From Imperialibacter sp040222385 (lineage in GTDB: Bacteria > Bacteroidota > Bacteroidia > Cytophagales > Cyclobacteriaceae), in the NCBI RefSeq assembly GCF_040222385.1, contig NZ_JAVKDF010000049.1, forward strand, positions 124,001 to 188,000: a stretch of DNA of 64,000 nt, read 5' to 3'. Position 1 is the first letter of the stretch; each line of letters starts with the position of its first letter. A program made the position numbers and the translations under genes. Positions 35,723 through 43,914 of the stretch are shown here, in pieces. The notes below the pieces were generated by a model. It did not search any database, was not told where the DNA came from, and was given only the letters and a program-made list of their open reading frames with translations.

Positions 35723-36595
35723 ATGAATCAGCAAACCCCTCTTTGGCTCAACGAAAGCCTTTACCCTTTTTCGCACCGTTACATCGACCTGCCCTCGGGC
35801 AGAATGCATTACGTGGATGAAGGTCAGGGCGAAATCCTTCTGTTTGTGCACGGCACGCCTGCATGGTCATTCCTTTACAGGGAGCAAATAAAAACACTGC
35901 GTACAAAGTACAGGTGCATCGCCGTAGATCATATTGGCTTCGGGCTGTCGGACAAGCCAGGAAAATTTGACGGCACTCCTCAAGCCCATTCAGCTAACCT
36001 TTCCTTGTTTGCAGAGAAACTCGACCTAGCCAACATCACCCTTGTCGTGCATGACTTTGGCGGGCCGATTGGCCTTTCATTCGCCCTGGCACATCCCCAA
36101 AAAGTGAAGAAGCTGGTGATACTCAACACCTGGCTCTGGAATAACGCCCACAACCCCGACGTGCAAAAGGTAGACAAGGCCGTGAATAGCAGGTTGGGCA
36201 AGTTCATTTATCTGTACACAAATTTTTCCCCGTCCGTTCTGATGAAAAAAGCTTTCTACGACAAATCGAAACTATCAAAGGCTATACACCTTCACTATAC
36301 CAGACCGTTTCCCAACAAGGCGTCCCGTTGGGGGCTTTTACGGCTGGCACAATCCCTTCTGGGGTCTTCCGATTGGTACGAAGAGCAGTTCGAGCAGCTG
36401 CATAAATTGGAGAGTAAATCCGTTTTGATCCTTTGGGGCACAAAAGATCAATTTATTAAACCGGCGTTTCTGGAGAGATGGAAAGAAGCACTACCCGGGG
36501 CAACTATCCGAACTTTTGATGTCGGCCATTTCGTTCAGGAGGAAGCCTCAAAGGAGGTTAGCGATGCCATTGACAGCCTAATGCAACAGAACTAA
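35723..36595 (+). CDS. Alpha/beta hydrolase, haloalkane dehalogenase-like
   Basis: A 290-residue alpha/beta hydrolase. The oxyanion-loop motif is VHGTPAWSFLYR. The nucleophile elbow VVHDFGGPIG carries Asp111, as in haloalkane dehalogenases, not Ser. NTWLWNN supplies a Trp in the cap entrance. The acid/His pair appears as WGTKDQF and DVGHFVQEE near the C-terminus. True dehalogenases carry Trp immediately after the nucleophile as a halide-binding residue; here that place holds Phe112, so dehalogenation is uncertain and another C-X bond or epoxide substrate is possible. The start at 35723 removes a short unlikely TTG extension. Confidence 0.85.
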   Translation: MNQQTPLWLNESLYPFSHRYIDLPSGRMHYVDEGQGEILLFVHGTPAWSFLYREQIKTLRTKYRCIAVDHIGFGLSDKPGKFDGTPQAHSANLSLFAEKLDLANITLVVHDFGGPIGLSFALAHPQKVKKLVILNTWLWNNAHNPDVQKVDKAVNSRLGKFIYLYTNFSPSVLMKKAFYDKSKLSKAIHLHYTRPFPNKASRWGLLRLAQSLLGSSDWYEEQFEQLHKLESKSVLILWGTKDQFIKPAFLERWKEALPGATIRTFDVGHFVQEEASKEVSDAIDSLMQQN

Positions 36596-36802
36596 TTTTC
36601 GCTGGCTGGCAACACTTTTACCGGAACCTAACTTCAGCAGGTAGCACCGTCAGCAAGCAGCGAAGATAATTAGCCACGCAATAGTGATTTTGTGCGCAAC
36701 TGTTTTCATTTTTGCACTCAGATTGCTGCTTCTCTGACATTTGGGCAAATGAAGCATCAAAAGCTAAATGGATACGTAAAATATAATTAATCGAATAACT
36801 AA

Positions 36803-36831
36803 TTGAATATTTCTTCGTTACAATACATTTA
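36803..36831 (+). promoter_or_regulatory. Possible promoter of the 36848 gene
   Basis: TTG at 36803-36805, 18 bases, then TACATTTA at 36824-36831, one base off TAnnTTTG. The predicted start lies about ten bases before the ATG. The rest of the 250-base gap from 36596 holds nothing recognised. Confidence 0.3.
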
Positions 36832-36847
36832 AACAACAAAACATTTT

Positions 36848-37327
36848 ATGAGAAAACTGCTTTTATTAGTTACAGCCAGCTTATTATTCGCATCAGCAGC
36901 CAACGCACAGAACACAGATTACAAAACAGCCGTAGGTCTCAGGGCTGGATTATCGGCCGGTCTCACGGTAAAGCATTTCCTTAGTCAAAAAGGCGCTCTG
37001 GAAGGCCTCGTTTCATCCCGCTGGGGCGGTGTTAACATCACAGGTTTATACGAAGTACACGACATTGCTTTTGACGAGCCAGGTCTTCGCTGGTACTATG
37101 GCGCAGGTGGACACGTCGGCTTTTGGGATGGCAACAAGAACCCCTGGTTTGACGATAATGACAATCACAGTGTAATTGGTGTTGACCTTATTCTGGGCAT
37201 GGAATATACCATCCCCGGCTCGCCAGTCAACCTTAGTTTGGACTGGAAACCCGGTTTTAATCTTGTAGGTTATAGCGGCTTCTGGGGCGATGAATTCGCT
37301 CTGTCGTTGCGATTTGCCTTTCAATAA
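36848..37327 (+). CDS. Exported small outer-membrane-like protein
   Basis: A 159-residue protein with a clear Sec signal (MRKLLLLVTASLLFASAANA, cut before QNTD). The mature part alternates beta strands: VGLRAGLSAGLTVKHFL, GALEGLVSSRWGGVNITGLYEVH, LRWYYGAGGHVGFW, VIGVDLILGMEYTIPGSPVNLSLDW, and ends with ALSLRFAFQ. The terminal Phe-x-Phe-Gln is a typical outer-membrane insertion signal. It is too short for a porin and resembles 6-8-stranded OmpA/OmpX-type barrels common in Bacteroidota. Function unknown. A strong terminator hairpin follows directly. Confidence 0.78.
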   Translation: MRKLLLLVTASLLFASAANAQNTDYKTAVGLRAGLSAGLTVKHFLSQKGALEGLVSSRWGGVNITGLYEVHDIAFDEPGLRWYYGAGGHVGFWDGNKNPWFDDNDNHSVIGVDLILGMEYTIPGSPVNLSLDWKPGFNLVGYSGFWGDEFALSLRFAFQ

Positions 37328-37332
37328 AAATT

Positions 37333-37361
37333 AAGGGTGGGTGTCCCCGGCACCCACCCTT
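37333..37361. terminator. Bidirectional intrinsic terminator
   Basis: AAGGGTGGGTG (37333-37343), a 7-base loop, and CACCCACCCTT (37351-37361), with A-rich bases on the left and TTAAAATTTT on the right. The stem touches the stop codon of the opposing gene. It can end transcription from both convergent neighbours. Confidence 0.8.
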
Positions 37362-38011
37362 TAAAATTTTGATGCCAGCCGCATCAATTCCTCTCTGTTC
37401 ACTTCATGTTTCCCCTCAAACACCAGGCTTCTGGTATTCTTCCCAAATAGCTCCCTGAGCCTTACCTTTTCCTGAGCCAGTAGCTGTTCGCTATAGTAAA
37501 TATCTTGTCGGCCAATGCAGCCAATCACCTCAGCCTTTGGCGACACAAATGCAAAATCTGCTGGAGTCAGTTCTTTTGGAAAACCTCCCGCCCACAGCAC
37601 CATCTTGTGAAATGGCCATTTTTTGTGAGCTGCCAACCTGGTGACTGCTGATACGCCCTGAGAAAAGCCGAACAAAATCAATTTGTAGTGATCAAAGTCG
37701 ATGTCTTCAAAAATAGGATCAAAAACCGCATCGAAGTAGGCTCTTTGATTAGTTAATTCGGTTTCCCTGTCCTCCTTTGTCATCCAGCTGGCCCCCACCC
37801 TGCCATAGGTCTGATCGAGGTACAGGCGACTAAGTCCTTGCGGCGCAATAACAAAATGTTTACTAGAATCCAAAAAATCGAACTTTTGAACGAAGAACTC
37901 TGCCAATTGCGCATAACCGTGGCATACGACCCATATATATTTGGTGGCAGGTGTTACATTATTGAGTGTGTAATAAGGAGCTGAAAAAGAAAAGGAGACG
38001 TGTCGCTGCAA
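37361..38011 (-). CDS. Serine esterase/carboxylesterase-like alpha/beta hydrolase
   Basis: A 216-residue alpha/beta hydrolase of the phospholipase/carboxylesterase type. The oxyanion region is VVCHGYAQLAEFF, the nucleophile elbow GFSQGVS has Ser117, the acid is in CIGRQDIYY and the His in FEGKHEVN near the C-terminus. ASWMTKEDRE and YFDAVFDPI form the cap region. The size suggests a cytosolic enzyme for short acyl or aryl esters. No signal peptide. It converges on the preceding gene and shares a terminator hairpin with it. Confidence 0.82.
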   Translation of the reverse strand: MQRHVSFSFSAPYYTLNNVTPATKYIWVVCHGYAQLAEFFVQKFDFLDSSKHFVIAPQGLSRLYLDQTYGRVGASWMTKEDRETELTNQRAYFDAVFDPIFEDIDFDHYKLILFGFSQGVSAVTRLAAHKKWPFHKMVLWAGGFPKELTPADFAFVSPKAEVIGCIGRQDIYYSEQLLAQEKVRLRELFGKNTRSLVFEGKHEVNREELMRLASKF

Positions 38012-38130
38012 AACCTGATTTTTTTGAGACGTGAAGGTAAAGTGAAAGTGCGTGCTGTAAAAGCACCGGACAAATTATACTTGACCAGCTTTACGTGAGT
38101 AGCAACGCACGAATGAAATGGTAAATTTCC

Positions 38131-38138
38131 TACATTTG
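38131..38138 (+). promoter_or_regulatory. Possible -7 element of the YciI-like gene
   Basis: TACATTTG matches TAnnTTTG exactly and lies 58 bases before the ATG at 38196. No good TTTG was found about 20 bases upstream, so support is limited. Confidence 0.3.
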
Positions 38139-38195
38139 ACAAAATGATCCACTGAAAACTATTCGGAAAAAAACGCAGTCTATAAAACCCTCTTT

Positions 38196-38570
38196 ATGAT
38201 AAAAACATCAAGCTTCCTCGTTGCCATTCTATTCCTGGCGCTGTCGCAAAGTCTGTTAGCACAAAACAGCTCAGACCCGGAGCCGCTTTTGGAGTTTGCG
38301 GCCGTTTATTCCAACGGTGAAAAATGGGAGGCTGACAAATCTCCGGCGGAGCAGCCCTACTTTATGGATCATTCTGCTTTCTTGTTTCGATTGAAACAGT
38401 CGGGGGTGATTACCGCCGGCATCAAGATCGGCGACAAAAGTATCATTCTGTTCAAGGCCAAAAGCCTTGAGGAAGCAAAAAAATTGTTCGCACCCGATGT
38501 GTCGGTGGACGAGAAAACCTACAAGCTGGAGGTGCAACCGGCCACGGTGTTTTACAAAGGCTGTATTTGA
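38196..38570 (+). CDS. Exported YciI-like protein
   Basis: A 124-residue protein: signal peptide residues 1-22 (FLVAILFLALSQSLLAQ), then a single YciI-like alpha/beta domain (LLEFAAVYSNGEKW, PYFMDHSAFLFRLKQSG, SIILFKAKSLEEAKKLFAPD). The YciI family is usually cytosolic, with a His-Asp pair near the N-terminus; here MDHSAFLFRL provides Asp-His in the corresponding place. The exported location is the unusual feature. The role is unknown; family members sometimes act on small aromatic compounds. It lies 75 bases before the GH16 gene on the same strand. Confidence 0.75.
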   Translation: MIKTSSFLVAILFLALSQSLLAQNSSDPEPLLEFAAVYSNGEKWEADKSPAEQPYFMDHSAFLFRLKQSGVITAGIKIGDKSIILFKAKSLEEAKKLFAPDVSVDEKTYKLEVQPATVFYKGCI

Positions 38571-38645
38571 TGTCATTTTTGCCGCAAAGTTGCCTAACTT
38601 TATGTAAGGTGAACAACATTCTTTCCAGCCAAACCTGAAAAACCG

Positions 38646-39506
38646 ATGAAGACTTTTCTATCAATATTTTTTTCGCTCTGCTTACTGCTGTCCTGCAAGG
38701 AACAAGGAAAAGATGAGCAGCAAAAACCAGAGGTACCTGAGCCCGGCGAACCGGTAGCCGAAGTCGACTGGGACGACGCCACCCTGGCCTGGTCTGACGA
38801 ATTTGACGGTGAAGAGGTAGATAAAGAGAAATGGAAGTTCGAAACCGGTGCCAATGGCTGGGGCAACAATGAATGGCAAAACTACACCAGCGGCCCAAAC
38901 TCTACCGTCTCAGATGGGTTGCTGAAGATCACCGCCAAGAAAGAAGGGGCTGGTCAAAGAGTGGGGGACTATACGTCTTCACGAATGTTGAGCAAGGAGA
39001 CGTTCACCTACGGTCGTATGGAGGTGAGGGCAAGAATACCAGAATGGAAAGGCAAAGGCGTTTGGCCTGCGATCTGGATGCTGGGCGACAATATCAGTCA
39101 AGTCGGTTGGCCCGACTGCGGTGAAATCGACATCATGGAATACGTAAGTTATGCACCCAACGAGGTTCATTTCAGTATCCATAGCAAAGCCAACAACCAT
39201 GTGCAGGGAACTCAGATAACAACAGGCCCTATGAAGCTGGAAACCATAGAAGAAGAATTTCATAATTATGGCATTCTTTGGACGGAACAGTACGTCAAAT
39301 TCTATCTCGACGACATCGATAATGTGAAGCTGACATTTAACAAACCTACCGTACCCACCCAGGACAACTGGCCGTTTGACAAGCCGTTTTTCTTTTTGCT
39401 GAACATTGCCGTTGGTGGCAACTGGGGAGGCCTGCAAGGTGTGGATGACACTATTTTCCCTTCGACGATGGAGGTGGATTATGTGCGGGTTTATCAGTTC
39501 GAATAA
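38646..39506 (+). CDS. GH16 glycoside hydrolase, beta-glucanase (laminarinase-like)
   Basis: A 286-residue lipoprotein (signal MKTFLSIFFSLCLLLSC, lipid Cys17). The beta-jelly-roll GH16 domain starts at LAWSDEFDGEEVDKEKW. The catalytic motif GEIDIMEYV gives nucleophile Glu160, Asp162 and acid/base Glu165. The extra residue in E-I-D-I-M-E is typical of laminarinase-type GH16 (beta-1,3-glucanases) rather than lichenases. WPAIWMLGDN and FFLLNIAVGGNWGG line the cleft. It likely degrades laminarin or a related beta-glucan at the cell surface, consistent with the sulfatase and GH78 rhamnosidase encoded upstream. Confidence 0.93.
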   Translation: MKTFLSIFFSLCLLLSCKEQGKDEQQKPEVPEPGEPVAEVDWDDATLAWSDEFDGEEVDKEKWKFETGANGWGNNEWQNYTSGPNSTVSDGLLKITAKKEGAGQRVGDYTSSRMLSKETFTYGRMEVRARIPEWKGKGVWPAIWMLGDNISQVGWPDCGEIDIMEYVSYAPNEVHFSIHSKANNHVQGTQITTGPMKLETIEEEFHNYGILWTEQYVKFYLDDIDNVKLTFNKPTVPTQDNWPFDKPFFFLLNIAVGGNWGGLQGVDDTIFPSTMEVDYVRVYQFE

Positions 39507-39559
39507 GCGGTGATGAGTAACTAGCGGCTGCCTCATTGCTCCCTGTATTTCAATTCAGG

Positions 39560-40096
39560 CTATTTCCCCCAATCTGGCGCTGGCGTATCCGGGTTGAACA
39601 ACTCATCCAAATAATAATCTCTCTTGTAAAGATTGTTGCAATTATTCTCACCACTCAGGTCAAAAATACAGGCATACTGGTCAATCACTTCCCCATTCAT
39701 CAGGCTTTTTGCATCCCCATTAGGCAGTAGCGCATCATCATGGTCAATCCTTCGCAAAGCGCAGTGGCCCAGCATATGCAACATCAAAGCTTCCTGGGTA
39801 ATTCTGTCGCTCCAGCATTTGTTTTCCTGGTTAATCTCTATCTTCAACTGTTTGCCAACGAATACGCAGGAGCCACATAGAATGCCCTCTGTGTTAAGGC
39901 CATACTCGATGATCAGGTTGTTCGACAGGTCAAGCTTAACGCCCCGCTGGGCCGCTTCCGACACTAGCGTGTCAACAAAAGACTGCAACTCGTCGGGAAC
40001 ACTGTAGACCGTTTCCTGCTCTTTGTCGCATGCGCCGGAAAGAACTGAAAATATCAACATCAAACCACCCCCAAATAATAAAAAGTGCTTTTTCAT
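39560..40096 (-). CDS. Lipoprotein with degenerate zinc-metalloprotease motif
   Basis: A 178-residue protein, signal to LSGAC (Cys23). Residues 100-135 have the layout of short Bacteroidota metallopeptidases: LMLHMLGHCALRRIDHDD followed by SLMN. The zinc-ligand positions His107 and His111 are kept, with a further His-Asp in IDHDD, but the catalytic Glu of H-E-x-x-H is Met108 (codon ATG). LCGSCVF and QENKCW supply three more Cys that may form disulfides. Zinc may still bind, but peptide hydrolysis is unlikely unless this is a sequence error. The family identity is from the motif pattern only. Confidence 0.7.
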   Translation of the reverse strand: MKKHFLLFGGGLMLIFSVLSGACDKEQETVYSVPDELQSFVDTLVSEAAQRGVKLDLSNNLIIEYGLNTEGILCGSCVFVGKQLKIEINQENKCWSDRITQEALMLHMLGHCALRRIDHDDALLPNGDAKSLMNGEVIDQYACIFDLSGENNCNNLYKRDYYLDELFNPDTPAPDWGK

Positions 40097-40209
40097 TAAC
40101 TTAATGCGTTGCTTGTTTATTACTCAATCTAATAAATACTAACTTGGTTGTCAGTATAAAATAGCTGTTTTAGCTCACAAATATCATCTTTCAATCAAAA
40201 TTCAATTCT

Positions 40210-40623
40210 ATGAAAAGATCAGCAACTGCCGTATGGCAGGGAAGTGGAAAAGAAGGCAAGGGACACCTGACTACCCAAAGTACCGTACTCAACAAAACGC
40301 AGTACTCCTTTTCGTCGAGGTTTGAAGAGGGAGTAGGCACCAATCCAGAAGAACTGATAGCTGCGGCTCATTCGGGTTGCTTCGCTATGAAGCTGAGTTT
40401 CAGTTTGACTGAGGCAGGTTTTGTGCCAGACACGTTGGATGTTAAATGCCAGGTAACACTAGAAGATGGAGCCATAACCAAATCCCACCTGACTCTCAAA
40501 GCAAAAGTAAAAGGAATAAGCGACTCAAAATTTGCGGAATGCGTAAAAGATGCGGAGAAAAACTGCCCCATCTCTAAGTCACTGACTGCAGCTATTTCCG
40601 TTGAACACACACTGAATGCATAG
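40210..40623 (+). CDS. OsmC-family peroxiredoxin
   Basis: A 137-residue OsmC-type protein that reduces organic hydroperoxides. The two redox cysteines lie in HSGCFAMKLS (Cys57) and KNCPISKSL (Cys119), the normal OsmC spacing. RFEEGVGTNPEELIAAA carries the conserved Glu and the Arg-containing strand. The length fits the OsmC branch (about 140 residues). The gene stands alone with 113 bases upstream and a long hairpin downstream. Confidence 0.92.
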   Translation: MKRSATAVWQGSGKEGKGHLTTQSTVLNKTQYSFSSRFEEGVGTNPEELIAAAHSGCFAMKLSFSLTEAGFVPDTLDVKCQVTLEDGAITKSHLTLKAKVKGISDSKFAECVKDAEKNCPISKSLTAAISVEHTLNA

Positions 40624-40632
40624 TTGATAGGC

Positions 40633-40731
40633 CAGACTACAAAAGTTTAGCTGCGGGAAGAAGGACGTGTACACATTCCGACCACCTCTGACGTCGCATA
40701 GCAACGTCCGCTCCGCAACTTTTGTAGTCTG
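40633..40731. repeat. Long imperfect hairpin between osmC-like gene and the sulfite dehydrogenase operon
   Basis: Outer arms CAGACTACAAAAGTT (40633-40647) and AACTTTTGTAGTCTG (40717-40731) are perfect 15-bp complements. Further inside, GCGG/CCGC and GGACGT (40663-40668)/ACGTCC (40704-40709) continue the stem with small interruptions. The 99-base structure ends exactly at the stop codon of the cytochrome gene. It may be a bidirectional terminator or a small non-coding mobile element (MITE-like). Confidence 0.65.
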
Positions 40732-41226
40732 CTATTTAGTCCCTTCCAACTCATACCATTCCACATCAGTCAGGTTGGGTCTTCTGCCTTTGTTCTCAGG
40801 CGCATAGTTTTTAGCCAGGTAGTCAAGAATGGCAGCTTCATTCTCGCCCAGGTCCCACAGTTTCTGTGTCCGCTGCATCCAGCGTATCATGCCCTCCCAA
40901 CCCTCTCTTGTCGCCCTGTTTTGGGTCACCAGAGTGGCAGCGTGGCAATTGGTACAGTTGGTTTTGGCCAGCTCCCAGCCCGTGTCGATGATAAAGCCTG
41001 TCTCTTCATCTATGGTGCCGTTTTCGGCCTTTAGAGCAACGGCCTCAGCTTTGGCTACAGGCGTTGCTGTTTCCTGTTTAGCAAGTACTGGCTTCGGAGA
41101 TGGCTTGTAGAAAAAGAAAAGGTAAGCAGCACCTATAGCCAAAACCAAGGACAGACTCAAAACCCCAATCAAGACCCCTGTTGCTTTTTGCAACACTTCC
41201 AGCAAATCGTTTTTCTTCTCCATCAT
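40732..41226 (-). CDS. Cytochrome c subunit of sulfite dehydrogenase
   Basis: A 164-residue membrane-anchored cytochrome c. The helix at about 16-39 anchors it, with the rest periplasmic. NCTNCHAATLV carries Cys91, Cys94 and His95 for covalent heme, and Met113 or Met117 in EGMIRWMQRTQ is the probable distal ligand. Its ATG overlaps the stop of the molybdenum subunit gene (ATGA), so the two are translated together. By analogy with SorAB it takes electrons from the Mo subunit and passes them to the respiratory chain. Confidence 0.87.
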   Translation of the reverse strand: MMEKKNDLLEVLQKATGVLIGVLSLSLVLAIGAAYLFFFYKPSPKPVLAKQETATPVAKAEAVALKAENGTIDEETGFIIDTGWELAKTNCTNCHAATLVTQNRATREGWEGMIRWMQRTQKLWDLGENEAAILDYLAKNYAPENKGRRPNLTDVEWYELEGTK

Positions 41227-42446
41227 CTTACCTTCACGGCTATTCTATGGCATGCATTGTTCAGGTAGCCCTTGGGGTTCCACCCGGGCACCACCATGGG
41301 CTGGCTCTTTCCGCCACTATCTGTTGCCTTGGCCCATATTTCGTAATAGCCCGTTGCAGGTAGCTTTAACTCAGCGCTAAAATGCTGCCAGGCCAGTCTG
41401 TTCGCCGGGCCTTCAAGGTCTGCTTTTTGCCAGGTAGCTCCAAAATCAGCAGATACGTGCACTTCCTTCACGCTCTTGTCACCTGCCCAGGCGTGACCCC
41501 GCACGGGCAGCGTTTGGCCGACTTTTATCAGAGCCCCTGTCTTCGGATAGCTAATGATCGACTTCACAGGCATGCCTTCTATGATGCACATGTTTTCATC
41601 GGGTACCACCTCGCCGGGGGCTACTGCTTCGCAAGGAACACGATAGCTATCGCCCCCCATCTTCTCGCCATCATGCACCACGTTTCTCACGGCAATAGTG
41701 CTAAGCCACTTGCCCGAAACCGAACCGGGCCAGCCACCCATCACAAGTCTTAAAGGATGCCCGTTGGCCAACGGAATATCCTCTCCATTCATCGCCCAGG
41801 CGACAAGGGTTTCGTTCTCAAGGGCCTTGGCAATGGGCACCCCTCTCGATATCACTACTTTCTCGGGATCTTTGCTCAGGTGCACATCCTTGCCATAGTA
41901 GCCGATATACACCGCATCGTCCTTTATCCCTACATCCATCAAAATGTCTTTCAATCTGACGCCGGTCCATTTCGCACAGGAAACAGCGCCAACCTCCCAC
42001 TGATTGCCTTTTGCAGGCGGATTGAACTCAGCCCGGCCGTTGCCGCCGCACTCAATGGTGAGTTGGTAGGTATAAGCTTTGAATTTGTTTTTGAGCTCTG
42101 TGATAGAGTAGGACTTGGTCGTTTTAGCAGACTCTCCGTTAATCGTCAGCGACCAGTTAGCCACGTCGATAGTCTCAGGCATCAGGCCATTGTTGCGGAC
42201 AAACATTTTATCGGCAGGTGTCACCTTGTCGTCGAGCAGGTGTGGTGGCGTTTCAATATTCCAGGGCCTTTCGCCAAGCACCTTCAAACCAGCGTTTTTA
42301 CCCGGAAGCATCTCCGGATCAGCCAGCCATTTGCCGACAAACGGGTACTTTTCCGGCACCACGCTGCCGTAGACTACCGGCACGCCCCAAACCAATGCCT
42401 GACTGCCTAGAAATGATTTTTTGAGGAAACTGCGGCGGGTGTTCAT
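41223..42446 (-). CDS. Sulfite dehydrogenase molybdenum subunit (SorA/sulfite-oxidase type)
   Basis: A 407-residue protein with a Tat signal (RRSFLKKSF at residues 4-12), so it folds with its cofactor in the cytoplasm and is exported. The sulfite-oxidase Moco domain covers about 45-270; QLTIECGGNGRAEF contains Cys133, equivalent to the Mo-ligating Cys of sulfite oxidases (Q-C-A-G-N-R-R in animals). GVPIAKAL and PLRLVMGGWPGSVSGKWL are conserved. The C-terminal dimerisation Ig-like domain spans 285-400 (PVRGHAWAGDKSVKEV). It should oxidise sulfite to sulfate and pass electrons to the adjacent cytochrome. Molybdate uptake and Moco genes follow upstream. Confidence 0.92.
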   Translation of the reverse strand: MNTRRSFLKKSFLGSQALVWGVPVVYGSVVPEKYPFVGKWLADPEMLPGKNAGLKVLGERPWNIETPPHLLDDKVTPADKMFVRNNGLMPETIDVANWSLTINGESAKTTKSYSITELKNKFKAYTYQLTIECGGNGRAEFNPPAKGNQWEVGAVSCAKWTGVRLKDILMDVGIKDDAVYIGYYGKDVHLSKDPEKVVISRGVPIAKALENETLVAWAMNGEDIPLANGHPLRLVMGGWPGSVSGKWLSTIAVRNVVHDGEKMGGDSYRVPCEAVAPGEVVPDENMCIIEGMPVKSIISYPKTGALIKVGQTLPVRGHAWAGDKSVKEVHVSADFGATWQKADLEGPANRLAWQHFSAELKLPATGYYEIWAKATDSGGKSQPMVVPGWNPKGYLNNACHRIAVKVR

Positions 42447-42533
42447 AGTCTGATTTTTCTAAGATAACACCAGAAAGTTAACCTTACGAAATCAGAAATA
42501 AAATGAAACCGGTGTCGATTGGCGGATAAAGTA

Positions 42534-43274
42534 TCAGATATCCCTGGTTTGTTCTTTTAACCTGAGCAGCTCAGCTTTCAGCACCTCTCTGGGCGTCCCC
42601 TCCCTCAGTACTTTTCCATCTTCCAGCCATACCACATGATCGGCCAAAATAGTCGCCTCCAGCAGGTCGTGCGTAGCCATTACTGCGGTAGTGTTGAGCA
42701 GGCCAAGCATTTGTTTGAGCTCACCCCTTATTTCGTTTCGAAGGCTGAAGTCGAGTGCCGCCATGGGCTCGTCAAGCAATATCAGCGCAGGCTTCGCTGC
42801 CAACGCCCTGGCCAATGCCACCCGCTGCTGTTGTCCGCCGGAGAGTGAAGCGGGCCGGTCGTTGACAAGGTCTTGTATTTTGAACACCGTGAGCAGTTGC
42901 TCCAACCATGCATTATCCACTTCTTCTCGGAATCCGTATTGGATGTTCGCTTTCACATTCAGGTGAGGGAATAGCGCATAGTCCTGAAAAACATAGCCTA
43001 TATGCCTGCGATGGGGAGCGACAAAAGCCGAAGGCGATGACCAGACTGCCTCCGACGCTCTTATGACTCCATTATCAGGCTTTTCTAAACCGGCCAGCAG
43101 CCGCAGCAGGGTAGTTTTGCCAGCACCACTCGGGCCCATCAGTGCTGTGAAAGAGCCTTTGCTTAATGTCAATTCTGCTTCGAGGGCAAAAGACCTGCCT
43201 CTGTCGGCGTATTTCTTTGTGCAATCCAGTGAATAAGCTGCTTCTACCATAGTGCTATCCGCTTTTGAAGCCAC
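42534..43274 (-). CDS. modC: Molybdate ABC transporter ATP-binding protein
   Basis: A 246-residue ATPase. Walker A GPSGAGKT (47-54), Q-loop YVFQDYALFPHL, signature LSGGQQQRVALARAL, Walker B LILLDEP and the switch His in MATHDLLEAT are all intact. It stops soon after the nucleotide-binding domain and lacks the C-terminal TOBE/Mop molybdate-binding domain of longer ModC proteins (E. coli ModC is about 350 residues). It overlaps modB by 31 bases. Name assigned from the modBA neighbours and Moco context. Confidence 0.9.
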   Translation of the reverse strand: MASKADSTMVEAAYSLDCTKKYADRGRSFALEAELTLSKGSFTALMGPSGAGKTTLLRLLAGLEKPDNGVIRASEAVWSSPSAFVAPHRRHIGYVFQDYALFPHLNVKANIQYGFREEVDNAWLEQLLTVFKIQDLVNDRPASLSGGQQQRVALARALAAKPALILLDEPMAALDFSLRNEIRGELKQMLGLLNTTAVMATHDLLEATILADHVVWLEDGKVLREGTPREVLKAELLRLKEQTRDI

Positions 43275-43912
43275 TGAACAAGGAAAATGATAACAAGTGA
43301 AAAAACCAGCAGCACCATGGCGTACTGGTTGGCGACGTCGTAGTTCATGGCCTCCATTTCGTGAAAGATAGCAATGGATGCCACTCTTGTTTGGCCAGGT
43401 ATGTTGCCGCCGATCATCAGCACCACGCCGAACTCCCCTATCGTATGGGCAAAGGTCATGATGAACGCTGCGAACAACGACGATTTGATATTGGGGATAA
43501 GCACCTTAAAAAAGGTCTGAAGCCTTGTTTTCCCGAGGGTAAACGACGCCTCCCTTAACGACTTTGGCAGTGCATCTAACCCCGATAAAATGGGGCTTAC
43601 CATGAAGGGAAGACTAAAAACAATGCTACCAAGCAAAATGCCGTAGAAAGAAAATACCATCCGAACGCCAAACAGCTTTTCAAAAACGCCGCCAGCAAAG
43701 CTATCGGGCTGCATGGCCACCAACAGATAGTAGCCCAAAACTGTTGGGGGCAACACCAAAGGAAGGGCAACAATGGCCCTGATAAGGCTTTTTCCCCTGA
43801 AAGAAAACATGTGGAGCACGTAGCCGGAAACGACCCCGACCAACGCAAGGATTAGCGTGGTAAACACGGCCAATTTCAGGCTCAACCACAAGGGGGCCAT
43901 GAACTGCTCCAT
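43244..43912 (-). CDS. modB: Molybdate ABC transporter permease
   Basis: A 222-residue inner-membrane permease with five or six helices. The EAA-like cytoplasmic loop is LPKSLREASFTLGKTRLQTFFKVLIP, and ALPLVLPPTVLGYYLLV is a typical ModB helix. It forms the channel with ModC and receives molybdate from ModA. Two bases separate it from modA upstream, and its 3' end overlaps modC by 31 bases, so the three are tightly coupled. Confidence 0.92.
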   Translation of the reverse strand: MEQFMAPLWLSLKLAVFTTLILALVGVVSGYVLHMFSFRGKSLIRAIVALPLVLPPTVLGYYLLVAMQPDSFAGGVFEKLFGVRMVFSFYGILLGSIVFSLPFMVSPILSGLDALPKSLREASFTLGKTRLQTFFKVLIPNIKSSLFAAFIMTFAHTIGEFGVVLMIGGNIPGQTRVASIAIFHEMEAMNYDVANQYAMVLLVFSLVIIFLVQWLQKRIALW

Positions 43913-43914
43913 GG

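Noticed and set aside
41757..42410. 217-codon plus-strand frame opposite the sulfite dehydrogenase gene
   Set aside because: Shadow of a gene with an intact Tat signal and Moco-ligand Cys; no protein-like motifs.
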